From NCBI GenBank assembly GCA_036897445.1, contig JAYMTL010000006.1, positions 186,001 to 250,000 of the forward strand: DNA of 64,000 bases. The letters are read 5' to 3'. This DNA is from Pelargonium tetragonum. Taxonomy: Eukaryota > Streptophyta > Magnoliopsida > Geraniales > Geraniaceae. Numbering within the stretch: the first letter of the stretch is position 1; every line of letters begins with the position of its first letter. The notes under the pieces are model-generated. The model was not told the DNA's origin. It did not search any database and saw only the letters and a program-made list of their open reading frames with translations. This document shows, one piece after another, positions 36,192 to 48,959 of this stretch. The position numbers were made by a program, and so were the translations under genes.

Positions 36192-39100
36192 TTTAGTGTA
36201 TTCACTTAGTTTACCTCTTAGTTTTATATCCAAGAAAATCCTCTTTCTTTCTCTAGATTTATAAGACTTGTGTCTTCGTAAAAGAAATGCCTATAATAAC
36301 CTCTGAAATTATCAAGCCGAGACAAAAGCCTTATTTACAGGGGTTGTTCAATCGTAAAGTTAACAAGGAATAAAAGCATATGTTTGGAGCTCACATAGTT
36401 GTGTTTGTTGCATTTAGTAAACTATTCTCGATAATAGTAAAAAAAGGATGTCTTTATGGATATATTCCGCACTACAACCAACTTGTTGACTCCTAGTTAT
36501 AAATTAGAAAATTTACTGGTACGAAATACCCATTACTTAGTCTCATTCCTATCTTTTTGCGGATTTTATGCCTTTATCAGACTTTTTATTTAGTCATTTT
36601 GATCTACTTCTTAAACTTTCGTTATTCAAATTCTAAAAAGTTTTAGTATGGTGCACACTACAACTAGACACTACTCCTAAATTCCTCCGAGGGCATCCTG
36701 CTTAGACTATTAACTTTATTTATTATAACCTTATTAGATTAGGATACTACCAAAGAAATTTCTGCAAAAAAATAGACTTAGCTTTCTAAGTAAGAGCCAA
36801 CTACAAAACCACTTTTTTGAATGACTTAAAACATACTTGAATTGGTCAATTTTTGAAGAAGATTTAGCCACAGGCTTGACTGCTTTTATACTCAAAAAAG
36901 AAAATGAAGTCAGAAAGAATAAATATAACTAGTGGAAGGTATACACGTATATATCCTCAAGGCTGGTTAGAACAGCTGAGTTATTGGTATACAATAAAAA
37001 TTTTATTATCCGACATTTAATCTTATAATTTAAGCACATAGTTAAAAGATAAAGGGGGGTATCTTGATAAATTGTTAACATTGTAGGGTATAGTAATAGA
37101 TTGATTAGTAGGAGGTCTTAGCACTCTTTTGAGATCTGGAACTTTTATAGACTCCTAAACAAGGATGTACTTTTTTTACTATGAAATCCACCTACCTGGT
37201 AGGGTATAAATCCACTTTCTAGGTGTGATATGAGTTGAGGAGTTGGTACTGAATTATTTATATCGGGCAGTTCAAAAGTCTAACTAATAAGAACGATAAC
37301 TCTACGAGATTTAGAGGAGCCCTCTAGCAAAGGCTGCTACAAGGAGATAAGGACCCTTCCGTAGGAATAGTTTTTTTTTGAATTAGGTACAATTAATTAG
37401 TAAGGGGACACACGAAATTGTGTATTTTTCTTAAAGAGTATACGTTGTCTTCTTATTTATCAGTCAATAATTCTAACTTTATTTGGATATTTGAAAAGGA
37501 GTCTTTTGCCTCAAAGATCTGAACAAGAAATTTATTCAGAAACAAGCTAATAAAAAGCTAGGGATTCCCTAATTAATAGATAGAACAAAGCGTACATCGG
37601 GGCCCTTCGACCCTTAATATATATTAAAAGGAATTTTCTGAGTAAAAAAAAGGAAGAATAGGGGATCCTGGCGAAAAACTTGAATTATAGGATAATTTTC
37701 AGTATTAACCCGACTTCTTCAGTAACAAGTTATTTTAGAATTTTGACGACCCAGATACTGAGAAAGGAAGGTTTAAAGTGTTGCTCATGAGTCTTTTAAG
37801 AACTCTTGCTTTTGCCATGAGGGGGACAAAATGGAAATAAGTAGTTAAAGAAACCCCTCAGTAATTCTAGCTTGGGTAAATCGAAAACGTATGCAAGCGC
37901 CCTGCTTTTTGCTACTAAGGATACCCTAAGCTTTCTATGCTCTCTGCGGGGTTTAACAAGGTGCTTTAGTACATTGTAACAAGAAGAAACATAGAATAGC
38001 AAAGGGCTCTTAAACAGGCTTTAGTAAGATATTGCTAACCTATTCTAAGGCCTTTATAACTGTATCGAGAGTATGCCCGGATGTATGATTTTTTTCTGTT
38101 AAGCGGGTTTTCCTGTATATAACTAGTTAAACAAGCATATTTTTTAACAAGTCTGACACTTTATTATTAAGGTTCGTCTAGAGTTATATAAGCTTTAACA
38201 AGAAGCGGACCTTGTTTCCTTAAGACTAACCAAAGGGATAAAGAGGGATAAAGTGCTTTTTTATTAGCGACATAGGTTCCAAAAATTTAGTAAATCCAAA
38301 TTACCATAGTATCCTTTTATCCAATTAAGGTTACTTCAAGGGTTCGCTTTACTCCAAGAAACCCATTCCAATTTAAGCTTTTTTGTGAATACAGCAACAT
38401 AAGTTCCTTCGTGCTCTTAAGTTAAAGCGCCCTTATATCTTTGAATCAGGGTTTTTGAAGCAGCAGTAAGACAAGTAAAATGCCAAATTAATCTCAAGAA
38501 ACCCTTATTAACTACTGTATAAGTAGTCCTTAGCTAATTTACTAGTAGGATTCTTATTAAGCTCGATCACTGTCTTTGGAACTCAAATTTAAGGAACATG
38601 ATTACGGGTTTATGATATAGTAGACTCATACTTCTTTTCTTTGGAATATCCGTTATGGGGAATCCTTTTTAGCCGACCTATTAGTCCAAAAAATCAAACT
38701 TCAAGGAATTCTTGCGACTTCGTTCTCATACAATACAAAAGCAAGTTATTACATCTTTATTTCTTCTGCTAAAAACGGTCTCGTCTTTGTCAGCTTATCA
38801 AAAGCTTGAAAGGGGCTCAGGTTAAACACCGGATTACAGGCAAAAACTCTGGTCAAAATTAACCTTGTCTTTTGTAGTATATCTAATGAAAAAATTTCTG
38901 TTAATTTTCAACTAATCAGAAAGATTTTACTTTTTTATTTATAGGATACCGGTATTATTGAAATCTAGTAGCTTGGCTTATTTGCTAAAGAACTTCACCT
39001 TTTAGAGTTAATCTTGCATTGAAAGTCGTGGGTAAACCAGAAACTGTAGAGTTTTCTATCATAGACTTACTGGGTACTCTTTTTAGAGAAAATGCTCTAA

Positions 39101-42079
39101 ATAGATAGAATAATTAAAGATCAAATGGAAATGCCGGGTCTCCACACTAAATGAAATAAGTTTAGAAGAATTTCCAGGGGGCACCTACTCAATAAGGCTT
39201 ATCCGCTAAAGAGGTCCCTCGCCTTATAACGAAAATAACAAAGTTTCTAGACCTCGAAGAGTTCGAAGGAGGGTATAACAATTTCTCCGTAATAAACCAA
39301 ACGAATCCTCAATTTGTAACTAGCAAAATACGAAAAGGGGCAGCCCCCAAGAATTGTTTAATAATTCTAAAATGTAGGGGCATTCGTGTCTAATAGAGCG
39401 CCCTAAGAAAATAAGACCATTCCTGTCCTGATTACGAGGATTTTACTTTATTTAACAGTTTAGCGAATACTATCTAGTAGTCTCCCTCCTTGGCGTAGGT
39501 CTTGTAATTGGAAGTGGAACTTCATATCCTCATTCATATAGAGTAGGAAAATTTCCGCCTAGAGAAAAGTGTATGATAAAATACGTGCCTCCCTTTATAC
39601 TATACTTGAAAAGCAAGTGAAGCTAATTCCTTAAAATTGTTTCCCGTCGAGTAATAAAGAAAAACCAGCCTTGTATTACCTAATATACCTAACTCGAGGG
39701 GCAGGAAAGCATCTCAAATTTGTAATAAAGGAGACCCATTTCTTGCTTGTAACTACTACTGAATAAGGAACTGCGGGATCCAGATCAAACTAGGATTAAG
39801 CTGTCTATTCTATATATTGGCACAAGAACTTGCTTATAGATAAATTAAAATATAACAAAGTCACAAGAGGCACGCACTCCTGACTTTTTTTAGTAAAACA
39901 CAAGACCTAGAGGAGGCGAAAGCCCAGAATTACTATTATCCTTTTTCTTACTAGAATCCCAGAGTTAGTTTTATCTCTTCTTTCTTTTAAGAGTTTGATA
40001 GGAATTCCTTTAAAGGTTTTAGGTTACGGGGTCAGTTTCTTTAAAGGAAGTTTGTAGGTTTGCAATATGGACATAAAAATTGAGTTACTTCTCAGCCCCT
40101 TTGGTAACCTGAGTCCAATAGAATTTTGATTCTTTATATACATATGCAAGGGCCGCGGGGAATAACTTTTATTTAAAAGAATAAGACTTTCTACAATTAA
40201 TGATATATCCTTTTACAAGAAAAAATTTTTATAATTTCTACTAGATTTAGCTACTCATAGATATTTTTATCTTCAGTTACCCTTCTTATGTCACGAGAAT
40301 TTATTCAACAAGCAAAGGAATCCTCTAATTACTAAAATATAGAATGGACCTTGCCATAATACTGGAAATAACTCTGGAAAAGAGACACTTTACCCTTAGA
40401 ATACTAAGAATTTCATTACACTTGTAAGATCAGAGACACTCAATAAAAAAACTCTTTTGGAGGGAAGCAGCCCTCTTTTGTATTCTAGAAGGCTGTCTTA
40501 AGTATTTCTAGATAGTTTTTTCTTAACTGGAAAGTACTAAAAGTTTTTGATTTATTTGCAGCATTTTTTTTTTGTTAATAAAGAACTCTTTCAGGGGTGT
40601 CCGTTAATGACAGGATTCCTTACTAGTTAAGCTTTGGGATTCTTAATCTTAAAAAGTCTTAGTATAATGTGAGATTTAAAAAAGAATGTAAATGAAAAGC
40701 CTAGGCAATCTAGATACTTTAAGAGGTCTTACGTCTAGTAGGCTTTTTCCCTTATTTGAGGGTCTCAGAAATAAATAAGGCAATAATTGTAGTATAGCTC
40801 TTACTGACTGAAAAAAGAAATTCCGCGATCTGCTCTGTCAAAAAGGGCGCTGGGTTCCTCCTGCTTAAGCTATGTGTAACAAGAATAAGTGTCATTTTCA
40901 TATACATATATAAATATCTTTTTAATTTGTTTAGCTGAAGTTAAACAATTAAACAAAAGCCTTTTACTGAATTGAGGAAAGCTTCTCCTGTAAATTTACT
41001 ATATTTAATCTTGTGTATTATCCTGACACGGAGCTTTTCTATCTTGATTTTCGATTATAAATTCGCGAAACCCCTTAATTTAAAAAGGAAGTACTATTTA
41101 CCAAAGTTTAAAACTAGATTTTTTCAAGGAGCTACTTACTACCTGAGAAGAGGATCCTTGTTTTTTAATAGGCCCTAAAAAATCCGTTACAATCTTTTTT
41201 TATTTATTAACTTAATAGGGACTCAGACTCCTCTAATAATGTATTTGCAATTTCAAGGGGGCTCCCTGTAACTGAGCTAAAGAATTGCGTTTTAGGTAAA
41301 CAAATTTCAGGATTTGACTCTGAGGACTCCTTAGTCTTAGTTGTTATTCCGAAGCGTAAGTATTAGATTCTAGATGCCTTTCCATAAAGTTCCTGCTAGT
41401 TTTGTCTCTCTAAGTTTTGCAAATAGAAGCCTCCTCCTAAAGAGCTCTTTCTTAACAAAATTTTTAGTTTATAAGTTCTCTTAATAAACTTTCCCGCATT
41501 TTGAGTTACATACGCGCTTAAATACAAATCTATCTAGAATTACTTCTTGCCGAGAGGGGAGTGCCAATGCGTTTTTAAACCTATAGCGTTGTATTAATGA
41601 ATTCGAGAATTTTGACTAGATTAAAACCCTAAGTTGAATCTTAGATTTTTCGGGCATTCCTCTACAGGGGAATTCTTAGCGAACTTCCTTATACAACCTC
41701 TTTTTATAAAAGATACCTAAAAAGCCCGTCACATAAAAGGGGTGTCGTCTTAATACGCAAGCGATTCCTTTTATCCACTTTTTCTTTTTTAAATTTCTAA
41801 AGCGCGGGTCCCTCGCAGGAGAACTCACGCAGGGGCTGCCCTAATAAAAGAAGATGAAAAGCCTAGGGGTCGCGTTAAAGTTCCCATATTCATATGTAGC
41901 TGTAGCATGCTTTTAAAAGAACAGGGGTTGCAAGAACCTTTGGACCCCTACCCCACAAGACTCCTCTGACAAAAGGTACACCAAAAAGGATTTTTTAAAG
42001 GAAGCTTTAGGTTGTAAAATTTAAAAAGAACAGACTCGAATGGCAAAAGTATAGCTCAGTTTAGAATTAGAAACGGAAA
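36192..42079. other. AT-rich DNA without recognisable genes
   Basis: Frames of 68 codons at 37796-38002 (-) and 40972-41178 (+) are basic and hydrophobic with no family resemblance. A 10-base T run lies near 40566. No RNA gene is seen. Confidence 0.7.
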
Positions 42080-42094
42080 AGGTAATGTAATTAA
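42080..42094 (+). repeat. 15-mer repeat, copy 5
   Basis: Exact AGGTAATGTAATTAA on the + strand. Two further bases each side (AA before, GG after) differ from other copies. Confidence 0.85.
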
Positions 42095-44090
42095 GGTAAA
42101 TCCCTTAACCTTTCTTTCTTTAGCATGTTATAACGCAAAATAGAAAGAACCCCATATTATAAAAAAAGGAGAGGCCCCCATCGAAGGAAAAGCCTTTTAA
42201 ATCATAATGACTTGGCGCCTTTATTTCATTAAGCAAGCTGTGGTCCAAAGAAATTCTCTAACTAAAGTGCAATTAGGTAGCCCCGGCAAAGCAAAGAATT
42301 CCCCTTAAATTCTAGTTCTATCCTATTGAAGTTTTTACATTGTATTTCCTAGTTTAGCTCCTTAGCAATACCCAGGACTGGAAACCCTTAGAGTAACAGA
42401 AGGTATATAGGTCTGCAACACTACACAGGAGTAAAGAGTTCCTTTGATATTTATACGGCGTGTAATTTCAGTTCTTATATAGACATATTGTCTTACTTGT
42501 ACTTAGTAATTCTTTACGCAATAACGGATAGGTATAGTAAGTCCGGCGGGTCCCCCCATTAATTACTTTAATACCGATACAGAGCTTTAATAATAGGAGG
42601 CAGAAAGATTTAGAAAGATTTAGGATGATTTTTTATATGACATTTTTTGGAATTGTCCCTTTCCTATATTAAGTAATAGGGTATCCCTCGTCTAAAAATT
42701 TGTTGTGTAATTATTTCGTAACTAGGTTTTTATATTAGATTAGTAGAATTTGAAACTCAGTTGGCTATGTATTTCTTGCTTTTTGAGAATATATGAATTT
42801 TTATAAAGGTAGAGACTCAAGAGTGTCCTCCTATTTCTATAAAGTAATATTGTGTGTGTTCTCACAAAGAGGCTCCTTATAGAACCTTGTGTTTTAAAGT
42901 ATTATATCCAGGAGCAAGCTTAGAGCTATAGCCGTAGTCAAGAAAAACAAAATTATATAATCTAGAAAGTAACGGCTTGTATAAGAAAAAGTAGGGACCT
43001 AGGAGTTTCGTATCCTTTTGTAGTATAACACCTTGGGTATTTACAATATTCAAAGAATTCCTAAAACTCTGTTTACTCGTATAAAAGTCCTTAAAAGTCT
43101 TGCTATCTGTATCAAGAATCCTTGTTTGTGTTTGTTAGTCTTGTAGCTAATTCCAATATAGAGTTATCCTTATTTCAAATCAAACTCTCTACTACTAATT
43201 TGTAGTTGGTTACATCCTTAGGTACACAAACCTAGTTAGCTTTTATTGAATAGTAAACACCTTTTGAACTTGTGAACTCTTTTGGCATTAATATTTACTA
43301 TAATAATGCTTGAATTCGGTATAATAAGAAGGATTCTTTCATAAATTTTAATTGACAGCAGAAGGATTCCTTTTCCTTTTTTGCTAAGTTAGTTCTCAAT
43401 TTCTATAGAAGTTGGCTATAAACTCGGATTTGTATAATAGTGCGAGACCTTTTATTCCCATAACAGATAGACTTCTAAATTCTATTCTTGAACATCTATA
43501 CTACAAATATGCAGAACACTCAGGTTAATACACGAAAACTAGATGAATCCTGCTTGAATTTAATACTCCAAAATTTTTAGAATCAAAAACGCAGTACTCT
43601 TTGTTTGCCCTAAGATTCCCCCATTCGGGTACTTTTCAAAAGTAAAATACTAGTGAAAGGTTCCGTTTATTCTGAAAGCATACAAGCAAATGGTGGTGTT
43701 TTATAAACACTAGGTTACCAATTCAAGGTACGCTCTCGCACATGTATGGTGTATCCTATAAAATATTGTTTTCTTCCTCTTAAAATAATAGGTTACTGAC
43801 AAAATTTTCAAACTAAGTAGCACTAAAAAAGTACTTGGGTAGTGAAGACTCGAAGTCTTTTAGGTTCCCGATAGTAGAGACATCTCTGAGTTATCTTGTT
43901 TTCCTGCAGTAAGGCATAAATTAAACACTTATCCTGAATATGGAATTTGTTTGAAAACATAAAGCCTGGCGTAAAATAAAAAGAGTTTACTTTATTTAGA
44001 ATTACATAAAGTATACTACTCCAGCTTTTAGTAACTAAAGAGTTACCAAGCCCTAAAATAAAGCAAGTCTAAATTAAGAGATCCTTTTTC

Positions 44091-44148
44091 GTGAGCTTGA
44101 ACTTACGCCGAGGTGCTTTCAGAGAGTCAGGTGTTCTAACGGGGTATA
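44091..44148 (-). other. tRNA-like fragment (D arm, anticodon region and T arm words)
   Basis: The minus strand reads CGTTAGAACACCTGACTCTC, close to the D-arm and anticodon-stem text of common tRNAs. It is followed at the right distance by GTAAG-TTCAAG-CTCAC, a T-arm-like hairpin with 4 of 5 pairs. The anticodon stem does not close and no acceptor stem is found, so I do not assign an amino acid. Confidence 0.22.
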
Positions 44149-45212
44149 GTTTTTCTTCTTAGATTCGAAAGAGTTTAGGTGAACTAAGGCTTCCTTTTTT
44201 CGTAATGCACACAAGAAAGAACCTTTCCGTTTTGACTATGGCTTACCTAGCTAACTCTTCATTTTTCTTTTTATGGGTGAATCTACTATCTTGTATCTTG
44301 TTTACGCATGCAATTCTGGTCAAGATTAATTGCTAACTTCGTGTTATTATTTCCCTAAAGGTTTATACAGAAAGCTTTCCATTCTTACAACTAGCTCCTG
44401 TAGTTTTATAGTATATAAAAGCGTAAACTCAAAAATTGCTATACTAAACTTGGCGCACACAAAAGACCAAACTTGTTAGTGGGTTCATTTAGTGAAAACC
44501 CTCGTTGGGAATTACTTCGAACGAGATATAGCTTATAGCTGCTAAGGAAGAAATCCCTTCTAATTAAAACTAATCCATTTTAATGCGACTTTCCGTAATG
44601 AGTCATAATTGCAATTCCTTAATACCAAATAAAAAGTGTTAGCCAGGAAACTTCCGCCCAGGTTCACGTTTGGGTGAAGTTTGGGGTTTTTTGAAAATTG
44701 CATGCCTCGTTAAAGAGGGCATTTCTCGTTATAGGATGGATCACTTCCTTTAGTAGAATCTAGTAAAATTTCATTTATGTCTTGTTAACTTGTTAAAAAG
44801 TGGAAAGATTTTTCATTGGAAGGAAAGGAGCTTTCTTTAACATTTAACAGTACTCTTATTGTGGGTTATAGAATCCCTTTATTAAACAAATTAGAGTAAG
44901 GAGTCTCTTGTTAAGGTTAAGTTGTAATAGTAGAAGATAAATGGAGTGCTCTAAATTATATGAAGAGCTGGCGCTAAAAGGGCTCAATTTTATACAAATT
45001 AGGTTTTCTGAGATACTTTTAATTTAAGTTGAAATTCTTTTGCAAATACCATTTCAAAGGGGGGTGGGTCCTCCGGCAAGTTCAAGCAATGCCCGCACTT
45101 TTAAATCTAGTTTTCACTTTGGGCTTTTAGATTAAAGTAGTTAGCTTTTTACAAAGTTTGAGGTGCGATTTTATTCTGGAATTCCCTCGGCAGTTCAATA
45201 AAGGAAAGGAGG

Positions 45213-45228
45213 CCCTCCTAAGGGAGGG
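45213..45228. repeat. GC-rich 6-bp hairpin
   Basis: CCCTCC (45213-45218) / GGAGGG (45223-45228) with a 4-base loop TAAG. It is notable for GC content in an AT-rich setting. No flanking gene. Confidence 0.5.
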
Positions 45229-48200
45229 TTAATCTTGAAGCACAGTGGAAAGGTTTCAAGTCTTAAAAAAGTTTCTTAAGAGATTATTTAACAACAGAAA
45301 AACCAGACTCTCAATCTGACCCTACTATATTTTTAGAATTAGAGACTCCGGGGCCAGATTAGGCCTTTCCTACTTTATCCAGAAATTCTAGAGTTTCCTT
45401 GACCTTAAAAGGGAATTCAGTTAGGTACATATACACAAAACTTCTCTTTATGAGTAATTTGCTAAACGTTAAGATATAGCCCGAAAGAATATATTTCTTA
45501 ATAGCCCACTCTACACTAGCTGCCTAAATGAAAGCCGAAACAGAAGTTCTTCTTTTCTATATTTCAGATTAGGATTACCAAAAACGGGTAAGCAATACAG
45601 AGACATCGCTCCTCAATATCTACTAGAAATTCAATTTATGGTATACATTTTAAGTCAATACTTTAAAAAAGGTTAAGGACAACAAAACCAGATTCAGTAG
45701 AACAACAAGGTTATACGGGCATTTCGCTGTAAGGTGCTTTTTTTAGCTTTTACAGTCAAATTTGACCTTAAACCTTAAATAAGTCTTGAGCAGAACCTTC
45801 TTTTGTTAAGCAACATTGTAGACTTGTAATTACAAAGAGCTCCGCGTGGGATCTAGTTCCATATAATGTACAGATGTACTAGTTAATGTCTTCTAAAAGC
45901 AGTGTATAAATTTTATAAATAATTAAGGACGATCTACGAGGGCCTTTTATAAAAAAACCCAAACCTTTTAAGTTTTTGCGAAACCGCCCCCATACAAAAG
46001 GAAACCTGAAAAAACGCTTAAGTGCCTTAGGACAGGTACAAACAAAAGAGAATCTCAACAATTCTTTTGTTCATATAACAAGCTTCTTTTCCTAAATATC
46101 TTGCTCTCAGCCAACCCATATAGACATTTTTGCTATATCATTATACAAAATTCGAATATAACATAATAGAATAGATACTCTATATTGGTTTAGTAGCTTT
46201 TATTGTAAAAAAAGCTATTTGCTTGAGAAACTAAGAACCTTTTTTCCAAAGTCAATTTAAGGTTAGGAGTACTAAAGGAGCGCTGACATTGCATAAGAAA
46301 TCCTATACCTTTGAAAGAATACATAGGAAAATAGAAGATATCTGTTAAGTTTCATGCAATCAAGATATCCTTTAACCCTTAGTACATAACGGGGTTTCCT
46401 GTGGGGTTTTTTCTTAATTGTTCTTATCTCAAAAGCAAGGCCTTGGGATATCCTATAGTTAAAAAAGCAAATTCCTATATTAAATGTCAAACTTCTACGA
46501 CTGTGTATCGATTGATATATAAGAGCCCTCTAAGGGAATCCTAACTATTTTCTAAATTCTTGCTAGGCTATGCCACTAAGCGGTTTTAAATCCCTTTTAT
46601 TGACAGGCTAGTAAAAGTCCCACCTTGGGGAGATCCTGACACCCGGATACTTTCATATCGCTTATAATTAGAATTTCTAGCTAGCAGCTCCAGACATCCT
46701 GGGTAGATTTATACCTCATTCCTAAGGATTCTCTAACCAATTCAATTTGACTTTAACCACTTAAAAGTTGCTCTCATACAAAAGGCTTTCCGTGTATAAG
46801 TTTTTAGCCCGATTTGTACTTAACTTTCTTTTTTGTAGCTTATATTTTCTTGTATGTATTCCTCAATTAGGACTTTTTTTCCTAAGAACCCCCCTCTTGG
46901 TCGGGCAATCTTCTTTTCAGATTATAACTTTCTAGTTAACAACTCAATGCCCCGAGGAAGCGGGCTACCTAACGGCATCTCTTGCTATAATTCATTTTAT
47001 CTAAAGGATATCCTGTATGTAATGCTCCTAATTTTTGTATACTCGAGTTAGTTAAGTAACTGGAAACCCTTATCGCTAATGTTATCCTTTTAAATCCCGG
47101 CACCGAAAAAGGAAGCAATTAAAGCTCTAAACTAAAATCTAAACTAAAAGAGTTACTTTGTTCTTAGTTCTTACGTCTCCCTTTGACCAAGGTTTACTTG
47201 GAGAAGTCTGAAAATAGGAATCCCTTGGGTTTTGATCATTTCAAATAGGAAACTCTATAGACCCATTACCTAATATTATATGACATTGCCCGCTTGTTAA
47301 GAAGAGTGAGTATTACGATTGGTTTCTTAAGTTTCTGGATTAAAAAAGGGAATAAGTCCTTTACGTAAAATTTCAGAGGATTCCGTCTTGTTAGGAGTTC
47401 TGAGCAGAAAAGTTCAAATCCTACAGTCACCTTAAGTTATGTCTATTTCTTGACGAATTACTCGGGATTCTTAAATAGGAAGCTCCTCTTTAGGATTTTA
47501 TCGCTCGCTTCTTTACAAAGGGGGGCAGAGGGCTTGGTGGGTCTATATATAATTAAATTGCTTGAATCAAACCCATCCTAGAAATTTATTTGCACTTAGA
47601 CTTATTAAAGTATAAATCCACTTAAACCAGGTTAATTTAAGAAAGTTACAGTTATTCTACTCTGAATTTAGCTAAGTAAGAAAAGATAAAAAAAGTGCAA
47701 GGTGAAGGGCGTTTGGATTTACAATTCAGTAAGGTTTAGCTTAGGAGCTGAGAAATGGGGAATCTTTATCCGGGATATATATAAACTCTTAATAAGTCTT
47801 CCAAGACTTCTTTAAAATCTTTCGAAAGCGCAATCCATATAGATCCGAAAGGGTCGTTGTACATACTTATGTACCTTGTCCTCTTATAAGTTTTCCTGTG
47901 AAAAATCTTTTTCCATTTATAAACTAAATGCAGGACTGAACCACGTTTATAAAAGGTTAACTAATTTTACGGAATTTACCAGAATCTGGGCTCCTTTCTT
48001 ACGTTCCAAAATGCCGCCGCTATACTTTGAAAGGACTTTCTTCAACTATAACCTGAAAAATCTACTCTTTAAAAATAGGTACTAAAAACTTTGTATTATG
48101 TAGTTACTCTACAGGTAACCGGGGACAAACTTATTAAATCTGTACTCCTCGTAAACGTTCCCCCTACTTATCTGTGATAGCTTCTTTAGAGATTCTCCGA

Positions 48201-48939
48201 ATTAAGATAAAGAAGTTGTCCCTTACCTTAAGTTTTTTGCTCTATAGCCTCCTCCAATCTCTCGTTTAAGTGACATATTAACACAGGGTTAAGTCTTCTT
48301 TTAATAACACACACTAAAAGCGATTCTGGAAGTACTAAAAAGATTTTTTCTTTCTATTCGGTTAAGTATCTGAATCGAAGCCCTTAACTTGTACTCTCTT
48401 CCTTCTCAGACTTTGTCCTAAAATGACTACGAGAGGAAACAGGATCTCTTGTAGGGTTTCCTACTTATTATATGCATGCATATGCACTTCAGGAAAAGGC
48501 GTTACCTGGAAAGCTTGCTTCTAATTTTAGACTCAATGCTTTAATATTTCAGCTTTAAGTTAGCCTCTTTTTTGATGGAGTAGTTTCATATAATGACAAT
48601 CTGGCTGTTTAGTTACTACCTTAGAGCTCTCAAAATATTAAACTTATCTCAAACAATGCCAAAGTTATTCTATAAAAGAGCTTAAAATACTTGTTTAAAT
48701 TGTAAGTTTTTATTATAGTGCGTTTTCCCGCCTTAATCCCTAGCTTTGAGTAATTAAGGAATTTCTGGGGCTCTCTTTATACAGAATACAGGGTCTGCAA
48801 GAGTTCTAATCCTATAACACCAATTCTTGACCTTCCTTTCTTTTCTAGACTTTTCAAAGCTATTCTTGGATTCTGTAACCTTTTTCTTTGTCTCGATAGT
48901 CACCTTGTTACCTAGAAAGACTCGACAACTTGCTTTTTC

Positions 48940-48954
48940 TTAATTACATTACCT
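48940..48954 (-). repeat. 15-mer repeat, copy 6
   Basis: Exact AGGTAATGTAATTAA on the minus strand. It lies where the texture changes from plain AT-rich DNA to the retroelement relic that begins just to its right. Confidence 0.85.
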
Positions 48955-48959
48955 CTTTT

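Larger units (their letters stand above)
42095..48939. other. AT-rich DNA without recognisable genes
   Basis: Short frames at 45879-46061 (-), 46272-46490 (-), 46854-47051 (+) and 47876-48085 (+) are chance-like. Contains the tRNA-like fragment near 44.1 kb, the GC-rich hairpin at 45213 and a 14-bp palindrome, ATATGCATGCATAT, near 48472. Confidence 0.7.

Noticed and set aside
44671-44753. GGGTGAAGT followed by a hairpin-like stretch and GGATGGATCACTTCCTTTAG, recalling the 3' end of bacterial 16S rRNA.
   Set aside because: The bases between the two words do not match helix 44/45, no other SSU motif occurs nearby, and the end word differs from GGATCACCTCC. Treated as coincidence.
12046-46269. 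A 21-base match with one mismatch (AAGTCAATTTAAGRTTAGGAG) between 12046-12066 and 46249-46269.
   Set aside because: Given the skewed composition and all possible pairs in 128 kb of strand, roughly one such pair is expected by chance.
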